In this document: positions 33,956 to 42,602 of the stretch, piece after piece
Numbering within the stretch: position 1 is the first letter of the stretch
Layout of the letters: the number at the start of each line of letters is the position of its first letter
Origin: [Bacillus] selenitireducens MLS10
GTDB lineage: Bacteria; Bacillota; Bacilli; Bacillales; Salisediminibacteriaceae
Reading direction: 5' to 3'
Assembly: GCF_000093085.1 (NCBI RefSeq)
Contig: NC_014219.1
Location: forward strand, 2,782,384-2,846,383
Length of the DNA stretch: 64,000 bases
Translations under genes and position numbers: made by a program
The notes under the pieces: generated by a model
Databases searched by the model: none
What the model was told of the DNA's origin: nothing
Seen by the model: the letters and a program-made list of their open reading frames with translations, nothing else

Positions 33956-35047
33956 TCAGGAAGACATCCTGATCTGTTCAGCGACATATTCCGCAATGGC
34001 CGGAGCTGCTGTGACACCTGGCGAATCGATCCCCGCCACATGGAAGAACTGCGGATGTTCACGGGACGGCTTAATATAGAAATCGTCGCTTTCTTTCAAG
34101 GAGGATCGAATCCCCGTATAATGCCTGAAGACACGATGATAAGGGACATTCGTCATCATCCGTTCAATCTCCTGCCTGATCAACGCTTCATCCTCATCAC
34201 GCATACATGCTTCGTCTTTGGAGGTGATTTCAACGGCAGTCGGCCCGAGTCTAGTCGTTCCGTCCGGCTGCGGGATCACCAGAATGCCTTTCGTTTCAAG
34301 GGTCGGGATCGGGTACAGGATGTGACTGGCCCAGCCGGCTGCGTCCTGATCGAGAACGAGATAATCACCCTTTACAAACCGGTTCTCGTAAGTTACCTGT
34401 TCTTCGATCAAACCTGCAATTCCTGCAGCCCCGATTCCCGCTGCATTAATCACCCAACGGGTTTCGATCTTCCCGCCGCTCGCCGTATGCAGAATAAAGG
34501 ATTCCGACTGCACATCGATATCCGTCACTTCTGTTCCTGTGTAAATCTTCGCTCCACGGCTCTTCGCTTCCTCAATCGCCCGGTTCGTGATAAAAGCTGT
34601 GTCGGCACTGATCGCTTCCGGTAAAAAGAGACCGCTTTTCACGTCTCTGTTCACATTTGGTTCCGCTTTCAAAATGGCTTTGCGTGTCATGCGCTCATAG
34701 ACAGCATCACCGTCATTTTCGGCTTCTGTGATCATCGTTTCAAGCAGCGCTTCCTCGCGGTCATTCATGGCCAACAGAAGCCCGCCATCAGTAAACACCG
34801 GAATCGACCAATCGCTTGCCAGCCCCTGATACATCCGGTTTCCGCGTCTTGCCAGTCTTGCCTTGAGTGCTCCTTTTTTCGATGGCACCATCATGGGGGA
34901 ATGGACAAGGGCACTGTTGTGAACCGTCTGCACCTTGGCAGGAGCTTCCTCTTTTTCAATGAGCACAACACGGTCTGACAGGACCGAGAGCTCTCTTGCA
35001 AGACACGCACCAACCACACCGCCGCCGATTATGGTGAACTGATTCAT
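33956..35047 (-). CDS. FAD-dependent oxidoreductase (DAO family, L-2-hydroxyglutarate-oxidase-like)
   Basis: 363 residues, ATG 35047 with a GGAGGCGAAA-like site. The N-terminal Rossmann motif IIGGGVVGACLARELS binds FAD, followed by VVLIEKE at the end of the second strand. The substrate domain carries HNSALVHSPMMVP, the FAD-contact SGLFLPEAISADTAF and the C-terminal HYTGIRSSL...FFHVAGIDSPGVTAAPAIAEY. The overall form matches LhgO and glycerol-3-phosphate-dehydrogenase-like proteins, which oxidise 2-hydroxy acids and pass electrons to quinone or oxygen. It lies upstream of mpsC by 85 bases, with no terminator seen between them. Confidence 0.88.
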   Translation of the reverse strand: MNQFTIIGGGVVGACLARELSVLSDRVVLIEKEEAPAKVQTVHNSALVHSPMMVPSKKGALKARLARRGNRMYQGLASDWSIPVFTDGGLLLAMNDREEALLETMITEAENDGDAVYERMTRKAILKAEPNVNRDVKSGLFLPEAISADTAFITNRAIEEAKSRGAKIYTGTEVTDIDVQSESFILHTASGGKIETRWVINAAGIGAAGIAGLIEEQVTYENRFVKGDYLVLDQDAAGWASHILYPIPTLETKGILVIPQPDGTTRLGPTAVEITSKDEACMRDEDEALIRQEIERMMTNVPYHRVFRHYTGIRSSLKESDDFYIKPSREHPQFFHVAGIDSPGVTAAPAIAEYVAEQIRMSS

Positions 35048-35191
35048 TGATTTCGCCTCCCAATCGTAGTCGTTCTACAAACCTTCAATTCCCACTGTAC
35101 ATACAGTGTAAACCATTCGTGAAAGATGTCACAACCATTTTGCTCACTGCATCACTTTTATATCCGCTTTACACCTGAACGGTTCGATGAC

Positions 35192-35233
35192 ATACAAAAA
35201 AACAGCGGACAAATTGCGCGTCAGCTGTTTTAG
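35192..35233 (-). terminator. Rho-independent terminator
   Basis: On the minus strand AAAACAGCTGAC pairs with GTCCGCTGTTTT (one mispair), then a T tract. It ends the 364-residue hypothetical gene. The rest of 35048-35263 holds nothing recognised. Confidence 0.8.
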
Positions 35234-35263
35234 AGGCGATCAATACACTGTTTTCAAAAAAAG

Positions 35264-36358
35264 TCAGTCTGAGTTACCGATCCGTTCCCATGATGAATCA
35301 AAGGATTCCTCCTCCAAATCGATCTTCTGGCTGTATTGATACGTCGATGGCCACGAGCAGAATAACGATGACTTCTGAAACATCATTTTCGTAAAGATCG
35401 AATCCGTCACAGGCTGCCATCCGTCCGGGATAAGGGTGATGTCAACACGACTCCCGGTTCGCTTTACGGTAAACCGTCCTCCGATTGTACCCAGCCCTTG
35501 TTCAGCATCGATACGGAAGATGCCTTCGTACAATGTCTGATCGTCAAGGTTCAACACATCCGGAAACCCTTCCGGAAAGGACATCCTGAACGAATGAGGT
35601 TCATGAACGGCTTCCACGCTCAAAAGCTCGCGGTTCTCATTGAAGCGGTAGAGAGTCTTCTCTTCAGTCACGGTTCCGTCGTGAGTCGGCCTCCGAAATC
35701 GCAGGTCACCCGCTTTCGCTTTCAACAACTCGATGATCTGACAATCGTTGCTGTAACGCATGTAGTAGCGCCATTGAGCGTCTTTTGGCACAGGTGCCGG
35801 AAAGGGGTCAAGCCGCATGTCTTTCTCCCCGATCCGGATCTCAACGTCCGTCCCCCGTTTTCGGACGAAATCAAATCCGTACAGAAAAAAGACCGGCAGG
35901 TAGCGCGGGTGTTCTGAAGACGAACCGACAGGTGCCAACAAATCGATCCCTGTCGTAGAGCGCTTTGTCCGTTCAGTTACCTTCGCTTTGACCTGTCGCC
36001 CGTATTTATCCATGAACGCGAAACTCAGTGCAAGTCCTGTCTCCGTCTGTGTCATGCTCATGTCACGAATCTCCGTCACGACCCGCTCACAGAGACCTTT
36101 CCCCGTCACGGCAAAACTTGCTTCATCACATGCATCCACTTTTGGATCGTCATACACATCGACGAACCCGTCCGTGCGGTATGCCACAATGCGGTGTCCC
36201 GTCTCTCCATGAGACTGTGCAAGCCACTGCGGTTCCAACGCGACATAGTACGCATCCGGATCCTTTTCAAAATTGATCAGGGCAAGCTTTCGAAGCGCCG
36301 TATACGTCCAATCAAAAGGCAATACAACGTCCGAAACACCAGCAATAACATTGTCCAT
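35264..36358 (-). CDS. Conserved-looking protein of unknown function
   Basis: 364 residues from ATG 36358 with AGGAG 6 nt upstream (an upstream GTG at 36373 overlaps the site). Soluble, acidic, without signal peptide or membrane segment. The composition is beta-rich, with repeated strands such as GLALSFAFMDKYGRQVKAKV, YLPVFFLYGFDFVRKRGTDV and GRFTVKRTGSRVDITLIPDG that recall lipocalin- or AttH-like beta barrels, but I cannot name the family. No catalytic motif is evident. It is a single-gene unit between the oxidoreductase and the phn-type operon. Codon use and ribosome site support a real gene. Confidence 0.7.
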   Translation of the reverse strand: MDNVIAGVSDVVLPFDWTYTALRKLALINFEKDPDAYYVALEPQWLAQSHGETGHRIVAYRTDGFVDVYDDPKVDACDEASFAVTGKGLCERVVTEIRDMSMTQTETGLALSFAFMDKYGRQVKAKVTERTKRSTTGIDLLAPVGSSSEHPRYLPVFFLYGFDFVRKRGTDVEIRIGEKDMRLDPFPAPVPKDAQWRYYMRYSNDCQIIELLKAKAGDLRFRRPTHDGTVTEEKTLYRFNENRELLSVEAVHEPHSFRMSFPEGFPDVLNLDDQTLYEGIFRIDAEQGLGTIGGRFTVKRTGSRVDITLIPDGWQPVTDSIFTKMMFQKSSLFCSWPSTYQYSQKIDLEEESFDSSWERIGNSD

Positions 36359-36439
36359 ATCCTTCTCCTCCACTCTGTTTTCATCTTTTCTTATTATAGC
36401 ACGATCTTGTTCACATCCTCACAATAAATCCATCCAAAT

Positions 36440-36470
36440 GAAAAAGCCCTGAGTTTGTCTCAGGACCTCT
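36440..36470 (-). terminator. Terminator of the tenA-phn-type operon
   Basis: On the minus strand CCTGAG-ACAAA-CTCAGG is followed by GCTTTTTC, 13 nt after the last stop codon. Confidence 0.82.
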
Positions 36471-36482
36471 TCAACCCGCCAT

Positions 36483-37298
36483 TTAAACAAGCTTTTGTCT
36501 CAGCTTTGAACTGATCCAGTCAAGGAGTGAGACGACAAGGATAATCGTCAACAGGGCCATCCCCACCTCATCCCAGTTGCGGTTCATAGTCGAAAGCTGG
36601 ATCATCGTGCCAATGCCCCCTGCACCGACAAGTCCCAGCACCGCCGACGAACGGATATTGATTTCGAACCGGTAAAGCGTAATCGACAAAATAACAGGAA
36701 GCACTTGAGGCAGCATCCCGTAAACGAAGACCTGAATACGGTTGGCCCCGTTGGCACGAAGCGCCTCCACGGGCCCCGGTTGTGCCGTCTCCATCGCTTC
36801 AAAGAACAGCTTGCCCATCATACCGATGGAACTGATAAAGATGGCCAGCACCCCGGCGAAAGGGGACGGCCCCACTGCTGCGACAAACAAAAGCGCGAGC
36901 ATCAGATCCGGAAATGCCCTGATCCCGCCGAGACCGAGCCGGGTTACCCCGTTGATGAGACGGACCGGGACAACGTTTTCCGCTGCGACAAACGCAAACA
37001 GTAAAGCCATTCCCATGGCCATAAGCGTACCGAGGTACGCCATTGCAAGGGTTTCACCCATCCAGACAAGGGATTCACCTGCCGAAGACCAGTCTGGCCT
37101 GAACAGCTGCGGCAGAACCCGCCCCATATTCGACAGGGTCTGTTCACTGAACACCCTTGACCAGTCAATGTTCACCGAAAGAAAAGTCCAGGTATACATC
37201 GATGTCAGAACCATGATCACGAGCCACAGCCTGATCCGTTTTCGAAGCGGCACATTCCGCTTCGGTGGAAGAACCGGTTGTCTGTCATCGCTCTTCAT
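36483..37298 (-). CDS. phnE: PhnE-type ABC permease 2 (TPP-riboswitch operon)
   Basis: 271 residues, ATG 37298 overlapping the stop of the first permease (ATGA). About six helices. The family segments GLGGIRAFPDLMLALLFVAAVG and the ATPase-contact loop EAMETAQPGPVEALRANGA are present, together with INIRSSAVLGLVGAGGIG near the C-terminus. PhnE permeases form the channel of phosphonate, phosphite and related importers. Here the operon begins with tenA under a TPP riboswitch, so the transported compound is more likely thiamin-related. Two non-identical permeases suggest a heterodimer. Confidence 0.9.
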   Translation of the reverse strand: MKSDDRQPVLPPKRNVPLRKRIRLWLVIMVLTSMYTWTFLSVNIDWSRVFSEQTLSNMGRVLPQLFRPDWSSAGESLVWMGETLAMAYLGTLMAMGMALLFAFVAAENVVPVRLINGVTRLGLGGIRAFPDLMLALLFVAAVGPSPFAGVLAIFISSIGMMGKLFFEAMETAQPGPVEALRANGANRIQVFVYGMLPQVLPVILSITLYRFEINIRSSAVLGLVGAGGIGTMIQLSTMNRNWDEVGMALLTIILVVSLLDWISSKLRQKLV

Positions 37299-38107
37299 CA
37301 GATCAGCCCCTTTCGAACCGTGAGGCTGATCCGGTCGATCACAACAACGGCCGCAAAAATCACAAGAACCACCATGAGCGCATCATCGTACCGGAAAAAA
37401 CTGATGGACCGCTGCAAGAGCTGCCCGATCCCCCCTGCACCGACAAAACCAAGGACAAGAGAGGCCCGGACGTTAATCTCAAACACGTACAGGGCGTAGG
37501 ACGTAAACTGAGGCAACAGCTGGGGCACGACGCCATAGGCCATCACCTGAATCAGGTTGGCCCCACTTGCCCTGACCGCCTCGACGGGCCCAGGCTGAAT
37601 GGCTTCTGCGGCTTCAGAAGTGAGCTTCACAAGGATCCCCGTCGACACGATAATCAGTGCCATGACGCCGGAGAAGACACCGACACCGAACATGCCGATA
37701 AAAATCACCGCCAATAGCAGATCCGGGATCGTCCGCAGCAGGTTCATCCCCTGCTTGATCGAAACCGACAAACTGCGGGAAGGAGCAAGATTTGCTGCGC
37801 CGAACAGCGCAAGAGGCAACGCGGCAAACGCGGCGACGGTCGTCGCGATAATCGCCATCTGAACGGTCTCCAAAAGACGGGAGAACGCTTCCGGCAGATA
37901 CCCCCAGTTCGGCGGAAAGAAATCCTGCATAAGCCGCCACAAATCCGGCAGTCCCTCCCACAGCTCCGCAGGAGAGGCGCCGGTAAACCCCGTCGCAAAC
38001 AGATACATTAGCGTAATGACAACCAATGTGCCGGTAACCGTCCGTTTCGTTTTTGCCCCGATGAGATCCGGCACCCGGTTGACGGATTTCTGCTCAGGTG
38101 GATGCAC
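37298..38107 (-). CDS. phnE: PhnE-type ABC permease 1 (TPP-riboswitch operon)
   Basis: 269 residues from GTG 38107 with AAGGAG upstream; this start overlaps the ATPase stop by 14 bases and replaces the longer frame from 38155. About six helices. The segments NLLRTIPDLLLAVIFIGMFG, EAIQPGPVEAVRASGA and INVRASLVLGFVGAGGIGQL correspond to those in the second permease, showing ancient duplication. It would pair with the second permease and the PhnC-type ATPase. Substrate inference as for the operon: thiamin-related because of the TPP switch and TenA. Confidence 0.9.
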   Translation of the reverse strand: MHPPEQKSVNRVPDLIGAKTKRTVTGTLVVITLMYLFATGFTGASPAELWEGLPDLWRLMQDFFPPNWGYLPEAFSRLLETVQMAIIATTVAAFAALPLALFGAANLAPSRSLSVSIKQGMNLLRTIPDLLLAVIFIGMFGVGVFSGVMALIIVSTGILVKLTSEAAEAIQPGPVEAVRASGANLIQVMAYGVVPQLLPQFTSYALYVFEINVRASLVLGFVGAGGIGQLLQRSISFFRYDDALMVVLVIFAAVVVIDRISLTVRKGLI

Positions 38108-38879
38108 GGCGGGCCGCTCCTTCCAGCGTATCCTCAGGACGGACAGGACGCCCATAAATCCCGGTCAGGACGTCATCGGTCACCTCAGAGACCGGACCGT
38201 CAAAGACGACTTCCCCGTCCTTCAGTCCGATCAGACGGTCTGCATACATCAGGGCCACATCCACCATATGCAGGTTGATGATCGTTGTAATCTTGTCTTC
38301 CTGATTGATCCGCCTGATGTCCCGCATCACCTGATGGACCGTTGGCGGATCAAGACTCGCCACCGGCTCATCGGCAAGGAGGATCTTCGGTTCCTGCGCG
38401 AGGGCCCTCGCAATCGCCACTCGCTGCTGCTGTCCGCCGCTCAGCTGATCGGCTCTCGTATGCACATATTCCCCCATGCCAAGGCGCTTCAAGGCTCCAT
38501 AGGCAAGGGCTATATCCGATTTCGCATGAAGATTGAGGGTGCTTCGTAGGGTTGAGGCATGACCGAGCCGTCCGGCCATGACGTTTCTCAGAACCGAGGA
38601 ACGGCTGACAAGATTATGCTGCTGAAAAATCATGCCGACGTTCGTCCGCAGCTCTCTCATCGCCTTCTTTGCCATCGCTGAAACGGCATGACCATCGACG
38701 GTGATCTCACCGGATGTGACCGGCACCAGTCCGTTCACCGTGCGGATCAGCGTCGACTTCCCCGCTCCGGAGAGTCCGACGATCGCAACACATTCACCTG
38801 CTTCAATCGTCGCAGACACCTTCTTCAAAGCCGGTGTCTGATTCGGATATGTCACAGATACCTCTTCAAAACGGATCAT
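38094..38879 (-). CDS. phnC: PhnC-type ABC ATPase (TPP-riboswitch operon)
   Basis: 261 residues from ATG 38879, 6 nt after GGGGGG; the frame from 38900 starts with a TTG that overlaps the site. Motifs: Walker [11 protein letters not shown]-loop [20 protein letters not shown], signature [15 protein letters not shown], Walker [14 protein letters not shown], and the H-loop variant NLHMVDVAL, which is typical of PhnC. It drives import through the two PhnE-type permeases. It lies six bases after the PhnD-type gene and overlaps the first permease, so the cluster is tightly coupled. Confidence 0.92.
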   Translation of the reverse strand: MIRFEEVSVTYPNQTPALKKVSATIEAGECVAIVGLSGAGKSTLIRTVNGLVPVTSGEITVDGHAVSAMAKKAMRELRTNVGMIFQQHNLVSRSSVLRNVMAGRLGHASTLRSTLNLHAKSDIALAYGALKRLGMGEYVHTRADQLSGGQQQRVAIARALAQEPKILLADEPVASLDPPTVHQVMRDIRRINQEDKITTIINLHMVDVALMYADRLIGLKDGEVVFDGPVSEVTDDVLTGIYGRPVRPEDTLEGAARRAST

Positions 38880-38906
38880 GCCCATCCCCCCTTGCTTCAA
38901 CTGCCT

Positions 38907-39821
38907 TTACTCCAACGGATCGATTTCGTCGGAGAAATTCTCATAAGTCTGTCTGATGATGTCATACTCCTCATCAGACGCTTCCGTAATCCCGTCCCAG
39001 CGGTATACTTCTTCCATAATCGCCAGGATGTCATCATCGTCATTAAACGAGAGGAAGGCTTTTTCAATCGCTGCGACGAGCTCCGCGGAGAGCTCCGGAA
39101 TGACCGAAATCGTATCGTTTGGAATCGGATCCGTGAAACTGAGCTGGCGGAGTCCGTTTTCCTCATCATACACATCCGGATAGTCATCCTCTATCCGGAC
39201 GCGGGCATCTTCAAAGGTCGTTGCCACATCGGCATTGCCGTCCATGACCGACACGAGCGCATTATCATGCGTCCCTGCTTCAAGAAGGTCGCCGAAAAAA
39301 GCATCCTCACTCATCCCGAGCTCGTTACGAATCTGAGTGGCCGGAAACAAATACCCGCTCGTCGAGGCAACATCGGGAAAGGCCCAGATCGCTCCTTCAA
39401 GATCGGCAACGGTCTCATAGTCAGCATCTGCCCGCACGACAAACTGCGAACGGTAACTGTCTTCCCCGTCACGGAGGGACTTGAGGATCACCTCAATGTC
39501 GTGCCGCTCATTCGCCAGAATATAGGCAAAAGCGGGAATGAATCCGACATGCACCTGCCCGCTTCCCATCGCTTCAACGAGGGCCGAATAATTCGTCATT
39601 ACCTCTCCGCGCACCGGCATCCCGAGTGCTTCAGAGAGCTGATCAGCCATCGGCTCAATTCTCGTCGTCACCTGATCTGAGTCCGTTGATGGGAAAAACC
39701 CCAGCACGAGCTCTTCCGGATCCCCGTCTGCCGTTTCATTGCCATTGTCCTCATTCGCCGCCTGACAGCCGGCGACGGTCAATAAACCCATCGCTGCCAC
39801 AGTCGTCATCCATCGTTTCAT
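38907..39821 (-). CDS. phnD: PhnD-type substrate-binding lipoprotein (TPP-riboswitch operon)
   Basis: 304 residues, ATG 39821, overlapping the tenA stop by four bases (ATGA). Lipobox TVAGC with Cys19 anchors it outside the membrane, followed by an acidic linker. The PhnD fold begins LVLGFFPSTDSDQVTTRIEP and continues with VMTNYSALVEAMGSGQVHVG, IPAFAYILANER and FPDVASTSGYLFPATQIRNE, the Ser/Thr-rich phosphonate loop. The loop would suit a phosphorylated ligand. Because the gene is second in a TPP-controlled operon after tenA, the ligand may be a phosphorylated thiamin precursor or thiamin itself; this is inference. Confidence 0.88.
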   Translation of the reverse strand: MKRWMTTVAAMGLLTVAGCQAANEDNGNETADGDPEELVLGFFPSTDSDQVTTRIEPMADQLSEALGMPVRGEVMTNYSALVEAMGSGQVHVGFIPAFAYILANERHDIEVILKSLRDGEDSYRSQFVVRADADYETVADLEGAIWAFPDVASTSGYLFPATQIRNELGMSEDAFFGDLLEAGTHDNALVSVMDGNADVATTFEDARVRIEDDYPDVYDEENGLRQLSFTDPIPNDTISVIPELSAELVAAIEKAFLSFNDDDDILAIMEEVYRWDGITEASDEEYDIIRQTYENFSDEIDPLE

Positions 39822-40495
39822 GCTTCTTCCCCCTCAGGCCACATATCCTCTTTGTAGGACATGTCCCAAAATAAATATTCAAACCTCGTTGTATTTAAAA
39901 AGATCTCTTCCAAACGCTTCAGTTCCCGCTCCGGTTTACCTTCTGCGAGCTCATCCAACAGATCAATGGTCTGTCTGTTCAGCGACTGAAACTCCTCATC
40001 GGCGTAAGTACGGATCCATTCTCCGTATGGACCTTCCACGGCCCCCGGAACTCCTTCGAGTTCTTTGCCGATCTCGGCATAGCTCCACATACACGGCAAC
40101 AGCGCCGCAACGAGCTCTGCGAGCCCGCCGTTATTCCCGACGTGAAGCATATAGTGCGTATAGGCGAGCGTGACAGGTGAAGGCTCCGCCTGTTCAAGCT
40201 CTTCTTCAGAAATCCCGAATTCCTTTGCGTACTCCCTGTGCAGCGCCATCTCCGAGTTCATCGTACTCTCAAGGAGCGTCGCAAACGTCTGCATCGTCTT
40301 CAGATCCGTCGCCTTGACCGTACCAATGGCAAACAGCTTGGCATACTCGATGAGGTACAGATAGTCCTGAACCATAAAGAACCGGAACTTCGTTTCTTCG
40401 AGTTCACCGCTCCCGAGACCCTTGACAAACGGGTGCTCATGATTCTGCCGCCAGACCGGCCCGAGTTTTGATCGCAATCGATCACTGAATGTCAT
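39818..40495 (-). CDS. tenA: Thiaminase II / aminopyrimidine aminohydrolase
   Basis: 225 residues, ATG 40495. TenA hydrolyses aminomethyl-pyrimidine formed from degraded thiamin to HMP so that it can be reused. Catalytic Cys in LLPCMWSYAEIG (about residue 134), the Glu/Tyr pair in RFEYLFWDMSY and the pyrimidine-side box FFMVQDYLYLIEYAK are present. An all-helical, cytoplasmic tetramer in known members. It is the first gene of the operon and directly follows a TPP riboswitch, so it is made when thiamin pyrophosphate is low. It overlaps the PhnD-type gene by four bases. Confidence 0.94.
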   Translation of the reverse strand: MTFSDRLRSKLGPVWRQNHEHPFVKGLGSGELEETKFRFFMVQDYLYLIEYAKLFAIGTVKATDLKTMQTFATLLESTMNSEMALHREYAKEFGISEEELEQAEPSPVTLAYTHYMLHVGNNGGLAELVAALLPCMWSYAEIGKELEGVPGAVEGPYGEWIRTYADEEFQSLNRQTIDLLDELAEGKPERELKRLEEIFLNTTRFEYLFWDMSYKEDMWPEGEEA

Positions 40496-40535
40496 TTGTT
40501 CATCACCCTTTCGATTTGTTCAAAATGGGATGAAT

Positions 40536-40577
40536 ACAAAAAACCACTCCCAGACTGCGTAGCAGTAAGAAGTGGTG
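40536..40577 (-). terminator. Terminator of the tenA TPP riboswitch
   Basis: On the minus strand ACCACTTC...GGGAGTGGT is followed by TTTTTTGTATTC. It would stop transcription when the aptamer has bound TPP. Confidence 0.8.
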
Positions 40578-40625
40578 TGTACGAGTGAATGCAGGTGATC
40601 CGGAACACCCGGAACAGTGCCTTCA

Positions 40626-40716
40626 CCACTTTCCTACGCTGGTATAATCCAGATCAGGTTAGGAGGGTTAAGGCGTGAACAGCCTCTCTCAGCTCAATAA
40701 CGAGCACCCCTAGTGG
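40626..40716 (-). promoter_or_regulatory. TPP riboswitch ahead of tenA
   Basis: On the minus strand the aptamer shows P1 CCACT/AGTGG, GGGGTGC, the CTGAGAGAGG core, ACCCTCC and CCTGATCTGGATTATACCAG then CGTAGGAAAGT: the complete THI element. It controls the operon tenA, phnD, phnC, phnE, phnE. Confidence 0.95.
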
Positions 40717-40848
40717 TTTTTGTGATTCATCTGTCAAGCTTACAATCCGTATCGTATCACAATCCTGCCATGTTGCAAACCAAAACGTGCCGCTTGCACT
40801 TTTCTGAAAATGTGATAAGGTATACGACATAACAACCACATTGAACGA

Positions 40849-40935
40849 CCACTGGGGGTGCCAAATGCGGCTGAGAGAGGCGATGCGCCTTAACCCCAAC
40901 AACCTGATCCGGTTCGTACCGGCGGAGGGAAGTGG
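40849..40935 (+). promoter_or_regulatory. TPP riboswitch ahead of thiZXY
   Basis: P1 CCACT/AGTGG, GGGGGTGCC, the core GCTGAGAGAGGC, AACCTGATCCGGTTCGTACC and GGCGGAGGGAAGTGG. It is divergent from the tenA switch, with 132 bp between the two aptamers. Confidence 0.95.
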
Positions 40936-40987
40936 CGGGAAAACGGGCAACGCCAATGGCGAAACACCCCGGTTTTATCCGATTTTC

Positions 40988-41022
40988 AAACCACTTGCCG
41001 ACGTTCAGGCAGGTGGTTTTTT
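40988..41022 (+). terminator. Terminator of the thiZXY TPP riboswitch
   Basis: AAACCACTTGCC pairs with GGCAGGTGGTTT and is followed by TTTGCG. Its CCACTT can instead pair with AAGTGG, the 3' strand of aptamer P1, giving a simple switch. Confidence 0.85.
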
Positions 41023-41058
41023 GCGTGGCATTCTGATTCAGAAAGGAGCAGAGAACCC

Positions 41059-41838
41059 ATGACACCTGTAACGAATATCCCGGATCTCGCATTCGAGAAC
41101 GTGTCATTCTCCTATGAACAAAACGGAAAGCAAATCTGTCTGTTTAACAGCCTGAGCCTCCACGTGAATCATGGCGAGTTCCTCTCGATTCTCGGGCCGA
41201 GCGGTGTAGGTAAATCAACCTTCTTCCGTCTCGCCGCCGGACTCGAGCAACCTGACTCCGGCGACATTCTGATCAGGGGAAAGCCGGTTCAGCCCGGTGA
41301 GACGGGCTATATGCCCCAGGAAGACCTGTTAATGAGTTGGCGCACCGTCCTTGAGAACGGCCTTTTACCCCTCGAGATTCAGGGGGTCAACCGCCGTCAG
41401 GCTAAAGAGGAGATCCGCACCCTCCTCACGCAGTTCGGGCTCGGCGGAACCGAGGACCGCTATCCGCACGAACTGTCAGGCGGCATGCGGCAGCGTGTCA
41501 GCTTCTTACGGGCCATCGCCGGTGGCAAACGCCTCCTTCTCCTTGATGAACCGTTCAGCGCACTCGATTCCATCACCCGCTTTCACATGCAGGCATGGCT
41601 CCTCAAGCAGTGGCAATCCCTTGAGCGGACCATCGTGTTTATCACGCACGACATTGAAGAAGCTCTGTTTCTCTCGGACCGGATCGTCCTCATGACCGGC
41701 CGCTCGGGGACTGATGCCATCCGGCACATCGACGTCCCGATTCCAAGACCGAGAACCGATGCACACCGCCGTGATGAGGCATTCCTCAACCTGAAAACAG
41801 CGCTTTTGAACGATCTCAGAAACGGAGGAGATGCCTGA
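41059..41838 (+). CDS. thiZ: ThiZ, ABC ATPase for pyrimidine precursor uptake
   Basis: 259 residues, ATG 41059 with AAAGGAG upstream. Nitrate/taurine-type ABC ATPase: Walker A GPSGVGKST, the Q-loop region TGYMPQEDLLMSWRTVLENG, signature LSGGMRQRVSFLRAI, Walker B LLLLDEPFSALDS and H-loop FITHDIEEALFLSDR. It powers ThiX. Being directly behind a TPP riboswitch and before ThiX and ThiY identifies the thiamin-precursor importer ThiXYZ. It overlaps thiX by one base. Confidence 0.92.
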   Translation: MTPVTNIPDLAFENVSFSYEQNGKQICLFNSLSLHVNHGEFLSILGPSGVGKSTFFRLAAGLEQPDSGDILIRGKPVQPGETGYMPQEDLLMSWRTVLENGLLPLEIQGVNRRQAKEEIRTLLTQFGLGGTEDRYPHELSGGMRQRVSFLRAIAGGKRLLLLDEPFSALDSITRFHMQAWLLKQWQSLERTIVFITHDIEEALFLSDRIVLMTGRSGTDAIRHIDVPIPRPRTDAHRRDEAFLNLKTALLNDLRNGGDA

Positions 41839-42602
41839 TGAAGACCTGTAAAAGACTCCTCAGCCTGTACGGCGGTTCCCTGTTGCTCACAGCCGTATTT
41901 CTCGCCGTTTGGGAAACCGGAGCGCGTCTGTATGACCGGTCGTTTATCTTGCCTGCACCGTCGGCCATCATCGTCAGGCTTTACGAACTCGCCGATGTGC
42001 TCATGCTTGTGCATCTCCCGGCGACTCTCGCCGTCATCCTGACCGGCCTCCTGATCTCCACCGTATTTGGCGTCGCCCTTGCCGTATGGATGACGATGAG
42101 CCCCACCGCAGAGCGGACGTTTTACCCGATCATCATCGCCTCACAGACGATTCCGATCATCGCCCTCGCGCCGATCTTCGTACTCTGGTTTGGCTACAGC
42201 ATGTGGAGCAAAGTTGCCGTCACCGTGCTCATCACCTTTTTCCCGATTACCGTTAACACCTTCGACGGGATCCGGCAGGTGAACCGGGATATGCAGGACC
42301 TCTTGAAAACGATGGGGGCATCGAAGCGACAACTGTTCATGAAGCTCACCGTCCCTGCCTCTTTGCCCGCCTTTTATTCCGGTCTGAAGGTCGCCGTCAC
42401 ATTGAGCGTCATCGGTGCTGCCATCGGGGAATGGCTCGGGGCGAGCCGCGGGCTCGGCTACTTCAGCCGCCGGATGATGACCCAGATGGACGGGGCCGGC
42501 GTCTTCGCCCCCATCGTCCTGTTGTCACTGCTTGGCATTCTGTTGTTTTTGGCTGTTAAAGTACTCGAATATTACACCTTGAAAGGGAGGACTTCCTCAT
42601 GA
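41838..42602 (+). CDS. thiX: ThiX, ABC permease for pyrimidine precursor uptake
   Basis: 254 residues, ATG 41838. SsuC/TauC-type permease with about six helices; the EAA loop is KTMGASKRQLFMKLTVPASL (about residues 157-176), and FILPAPSAIIVRLYEL and SQTIPIIALAPIFVLWFG are the usual N-terminal and central boxes. It should transport a formylaminopyrimidine-like thiamin breakdown product in ThiXYZ systems. Its end overlaps thiY by four bases. Confidence 0.92.
   Translation: MKTCKRLLSLYGGSLLLTAVFLAVWETGARLYDRSFILPAPSAIIVRLYELADVLMLVHLPATLAVILTGLLISTVFGVALAVWMTMSPTAERTFYPIIIASQTIPIIALAPIFVLWFGYSMWSKVAVTVLITFFPITVNTFDGIRQVNRDMQDLLKTMGASKRQLFMKLTVPASLPAFYSGLKVAVTLSVIGAAIGEWLGASRGLGYFSRRMMTQMDGAGVFAPIVLLSLLGILLFLAVKVLEYYTLKGRTSS

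Noticed and set aside
36483-39821. Plain phosphonate transport operon
   Set aside because: The families are PhnCDE, yet the TPP riboswitch, the tenA overlap and the absence of phosphonate-degrading genes argue against phosphonate as the physiological substrate.
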